Position numbers and translations under genes: made by a program | Notes under the pieces: model-generated | Told to the model about the DNA's origin: nothing | Seen by the model: the letters and a program-made list of their open reading frames with translations, nothing else | Database searches by the model: none | NCBI GenBank assembly: GCA_030645495.1 | Contig: JAUSLV010000019.1 | Coordinates: 62,001-126,000 of the forward strand | Reading direction: 5' to 3' | DNA length: 64,000 bases | Source of the DNA: Actinomycetota bacterium | Lineage (GTDB): Bacteria > Actinomycetota > Acidimicrobiia > Acidimicrobiales > Ilumatobacteraceae | In this document: piece by piece, positions 61,497 through 64,000 of the stretch | How positions within the stretch are numbered: position 1 is the stretch's first letter | Layout of the letters: every line of letters starts with the position of its first letter

Positions 61497-63160
61497 GCGA
61501 GAACGAGCACGTCGTCGTCGCCACCACTCGGGTGGATTGGCGCGAATGGGTGGCAGTGGTGGGTGCGTGGGCGATGGGCGCGCTCGTGTTCTTCCGCGAC
61601 TCGGTGTTCAGCGGGTTCGACCACATCATCGGCGACATCGGCGACGCACGCCTCATCGCCGTGCTGCACGAACACTGGCTGGAAGTGTTCCGCGGGCGGC
61701 AGCCGTGGCGCACGCCGAACTTCTTCCACCCCGTCGACACGACGCTGGGCTACTCCGACACCTTCCTGCTCAACCAGGTGCTGTACACGCCGCTACGGGT
61801 CATCGGGCTCGACCGCTACGCGGCACTGCAGTGGACGATCATCCTGGCCGGCCTGATCGGGTTCGTCGCCTTCTACATCGTGTGCACGCGCCTGCTGCAC
61901 GGCGGTCGCTGGATGTCCATCGCGCTCGCCGCCACGTTCGTGTTCGCCAACAACTTCGCGGTGCAGTCCAGTCACGTGCAGTTGTACTCCGTGCACTGGG
62001 TGCCGGTGGCGGTGCTGCTCGTGGCCAAGGCACGGGTCAGCCGCACCACGCGATCACGCGTTGCGTGGTCGTTCGGCGCGGGAGCGTTCCTCGGCCTGCT
62101 GGTGTATTCCACGTACTACGTCGGCTGGTTCACCGTGTTCGCGACCGTGCTGTTCGGTCTGCGCATGCTCGTGCATCTGCGCGACCGAATCTCCACGCAA
62201 CGCATCCGCGAACTCGCCGACAGGCTGTGGCGGCCACTGGCAGGATTCGCCGGCGGGTTCGCGCTCACGATGATCCCGTTCGCGCTCACCTACCTGCCCA
62301 AGCTCGACGAAACCGGTGGGCGGCCGCTCGACCAGGTGATCGCCGGCGCGCCCGGCCTCGCCGACGCAGTCAACCTCGGCCCCGACAACTACCTGTGGGG
62401 CGCGCGGATGCGCTGGCTGTTCGGGCAGCAACACCGCCTCAACAATGTCGAGGTGTCCGACGCGATCACCCCACTGCTGATGCTCACGTTGTTCGTGTGC
62501 GTCGTGCTGGTGGCGGTGATGCGACGCCGCGACCGCAGCACGGGCGCGGCGACAGCACGTGCGCTGCTCACCGTGGCCGTCCTCCTGATGGTGCTGCCCT
62601 TACGAAGGGGCGACTTCTCGCTGTGGCGCGCAGTGTGGACGTACGTGCCCGGGGCACAGGCACTCCGTGCGATCGGCCGCCTCGAGTTGATGGTGTCGCT
62701 GTTGGCCCCGCTGGCCATCGCTGCCAGCGTGGTGGTGCTGCGGCCCTCGGGCGAGCGCACGGGTCGTCGTCGATGGCCGATGGCACTGGCGGCGGTGTGG
62801 TTGGTGCTGCCGATCGAGCAGCTGAACCTGCGCACCATCACGGCCATCGACCGGTCCGACGAGATGGCCTTCATCAACGGCATCCCGGCCGCGCCGGAGG
62901 ACTGCGAGGCGTTCTTCATCGTCGTTCCGCAGTACACCCCCGACTTCGTGGCGAACATCGACGCGATGATCGTCGCCCAGATGACCGGGGTGCCCACCGT
63001 CAATGGCTACTCGGGCGCGGCGCCACCGTTCTGGGACCTCAACCCGAGCAACGAGACGTACCTCGACTCGGTGCAGCGTTGGAACACCAACCACGGTGTC
63101 GGCGCGACGTGCGCCTACGACCGAGCAGCCAACACCTGGGACTCGGATCCGTTCGACTGA
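61493..63160 (+). CDS. Polytopic membrane protein, GT-C glycosyltransferase/YfhO-like
   Basis: A 555-residue protein with about 10-11 membrane helices. The first loop contains GDIGDARLIAVLHEHWLEVFRG and FFHPVDTTLGYSDTFLLNQVLYTP, acidic and His/Asp residues placed as in GT-C mannosyltransferases, and a soluble C-terminal part follows (CEAFFIVVPQYTPDF, TVNGYSGAAPPFWDLNPS). Family knowledge: such proteins use lipid-linked sugars at the cell surface; no specific assignment is possible. It overlaps the HAD gene by four bases. Confidence 0.7.
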   Translation: MSENEHVVVATTRVDWREWVAVVGAWAMGALVFFRDSVFSGFDHIIGDIGDARLIAVLHEHWLEVFRGRQPWRTPNFFHPVDTTLGYSDTFLLNQVLYTPLRVIGLDRYAALQWTIILAGLIGFVAFYIVCTRLLHGGRWMSIALAATFVFANNFAVQSSHVQLYSVHWVPVAVLLVAKARVSRTTRSRVAWSFGAGAFLGLLVYSTYYVGWFTVFATVLFGLRMLVHLRDRISTQRIRELADRLWRPLAGFAGGFALTMIPFALTYLPKLDETGGRPLDQVIAGAPGLADAVNLGPDNYLWGARMRWLFGQQHRLNNVEVSDAITPLLMLTLFVCVVLVAVMRRRDRSTGAATARALLTVAVLLMVLPLRRGDFSLWRAVWTYVPGAQALRAIGRLELMVSLLAPLAIAASVVVLRPSGERTGRRRWPMALAAVWLVLPIEQLNLRTITAIDRSDEMAFINGIPAAPEDCEAFFIVVPQYTPDFVANIDAMIVAQMTGVPTVNGYSGAAPPFWDLNPSNETYLDSVQRWNTNHGVGATCAYDRAANTWDSDPFD

Positions 63161-63181
63161 ACCCGGCCACCTGAACCCGAT

Positions 63182-64000
63182 CTACAGGTCGCGGAACGTG
63201 TCGTCCATCAGGTCGGCCAGCTCTTGGTCGTGGATCGCCTTGCTGCCGGTGGCGGGGCTACCGCTGCCGATCCGGCTGGCAAGACGCAACTCGTAGCCCT
63301 GCTCCTTGACGTTCCAGAAGCGAGCCTCGACGAAACGCCACGGGCCCATGTTGTCGGGTTCTTCCTGCAGCCACACGACCTGCTTGGCGTTCGGGTAACT
63401 GGCGAGGATCTCACGCATGCGGTCGCCGGGGAACGGGTAGAGCTGCTCGACACGAACCACGGCGACCGGAGCGTTGCGCTTGGTGCGCTCGTTGATCGCG
63501 TCCCACGCCACCTTGCCGCTGCAGAACACCACGCGCTGCACGGCGTTGCGGTCGTGAACGAACGGGTCGTCGAGCACTTCCTCGAACGAGCCGTGCGTGA
63601 GGTGGGTGACCGGCGAGCGGCTCTCCTTCATGCGCAGCGGCGCCTTCGGGGTGAACAGCACGAGCGGCTTGCGCACGTCGCGCTTCACCTGTCGGCGCAG
63701 GAGGTGGAAGTACTGCGCGGCCGTGGTGGCGTTGCACACCTGGATGTTGTCGTCCGCACACAGCGTGAGGAACCGCTCGATGCGGGCCGAACTGTGCTCG
63801 GGGCCTTGGCCCTCGAAGCCGTGCGGCAGCAGCAGCACCAGGCTGTTCTCCTGGCCCCACTTGTCTTCCGCGGCCACCAAGTACTGGTCGATGATGATCT
63901 GCGCGCCGTTGACGAAGTCGCCGAACTGGGCCTCCCACATCACCAGCGCCGACGTGAACTCGTGCGAGTAGCCGTACTCGAAGCCGAGCGCGGCGTACTC
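63182..64000 (-). CDS. kgd: 2-oxoglutarate dehydrogenase E1 / multifunctional 2-oxoglutarate decarboxylase, C-terminal part
   Basis: The last 272 residues of a thiamine diphosphate E1 enzyme, continuing past the right edge. LGFEYGYSHEFTSALVMWEAQFGDF, NGAQIIIDQYLVAAEDKWG, LLPHGFEGQGPEHSSARIER, LRMKESRSPVTHL, and EEPDNMGPWRFVE are hallmark. In actinobacteria the gene is usually the fused Kgd/OdhA form; the N-terminal part that would show the fusion is outside the window. TCA cycle enzyme. Confidence 0.9.
   Translation of the reverse strand, partial: EYAALGFEYGYSHEFTSALVMWEAQFGDFVNGAQIIIDQYLVAAEDKWGQENSLVLLLPHGFEGQGPEHSSARIERFLTLCADDNIQVCNATTAAQYFHLLRRQVKRDVRKPLVLFTPKAPLRMKESRSPVTHLTHGSFEEVLDDPFVHDRNAVQRVVFCSGKVAWDAINERTKRNAPVAVVRVEQLYPFPGDRMREILASYPNAKQVVWLQEEPDNMGPWRFVEARFWNVKEQGYELRLASRIGSGSPATGSKAIHDQELADLMDDTFRDL

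Overview
This is a GC-rich chromosomal window that I assign by inference to the Actinobacteria, most likely an Acidimicrobiia or Ilumatobacter-like lineage. The support is the long syntenic run of housekeeping genes typical of actinobacteria (DUF2469, rplS, trmD, rimM, KH protein, rpsP, ffh, ftsY, smc, mutM, rnc, acpP, plsX, rpmF, DUF177, DivIVA-like, coaD, rsmD, recG, DAK2, rpmB), a GTP-type PEP carboxykinase, a mycothiol-amidase-like PIG-L protein, an LLM-class flavin/F420 oxidoreductase and a 2-oxoglutarate dehydrogenase/decarboxylase E1. No rRNA, phage, transposase or CRISPR array was seen.

Layout. 1-8.2 kb: membrane protein end, class III aminotransferase behind a palindromic operator candidate, tRNA-His and tRNA-Lys, small-molecule redox enzymes, an RNA uracil methyltransferase and rpe. 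8.3-14.7 kb: a two-gene AddB/AddA-like helicase-nuclease. 14.7-31 kb: the translation, rRNA-processing and SRP cluster running on the minus strand, interrupted between ftsY and smc by a complete polyamine/spermidine-type ABC importer operon (ATPase, binding lipoprotein, two permeases). 31.1-35.5 kb: an accessory patch between smc and mutM with a cupredoxin lipoprotein, an HNH/DUF222 remnant, a DUF4253 lipoprotein, one intact and one frameshifted rifampin ADP-ribosyltransferase, a secreted protein and a DUF1905/YdeI protein. 35.5-45.5 kb: mutM to DAK2, mostly minus strand. 45.6-64 kb: rpmB, a cold-shock-like protein, pckG, a PIG-L/histidine phosphatase/lipoprotein operon with a CoA-transferase-family racemase, an M23 peptidase, vapBC, an LLM-galK pair, a UvrD2-like helicase, xthA, an NYN nuclease with a histone-H1-like tail, a HAD phosphatase, a large polytopic membrane protein, and the 3' end of an E1 2-oxoglutarate enzyme.

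How the genes work together. The central block couples ribosome assembly (S16, RimM, TrmD, L19, L32, L28), membrane targeting (Ffh, FtsY), fatty acid/phospholipid supply (PlsX, ACP), chromosome organisation (SMC) and DNA repair (MutM, RecG, AddAB-like, XthA, UvrD2-like). Many genes overlap by ATGA or GTGA junctions. A recurring regulatory signature is a TANNNT -10 hexamer placed 6-7 bases before the start codon, which implies widespread leaderless transcription.

No clearly new multi-gene system was recognised. The most notable oddities are RNase III lacking any ATG/GTG/TTG start (ATT is the likely start), a frameshifted tandem arr copy, a palindrome with 10-bp arms inside the aminotransferase promoter, a 28-bp-period intergenic repeat present at two loci, a stem-loop at the potD-potB junction, and the NYN-S1-(KKA)n fusion.
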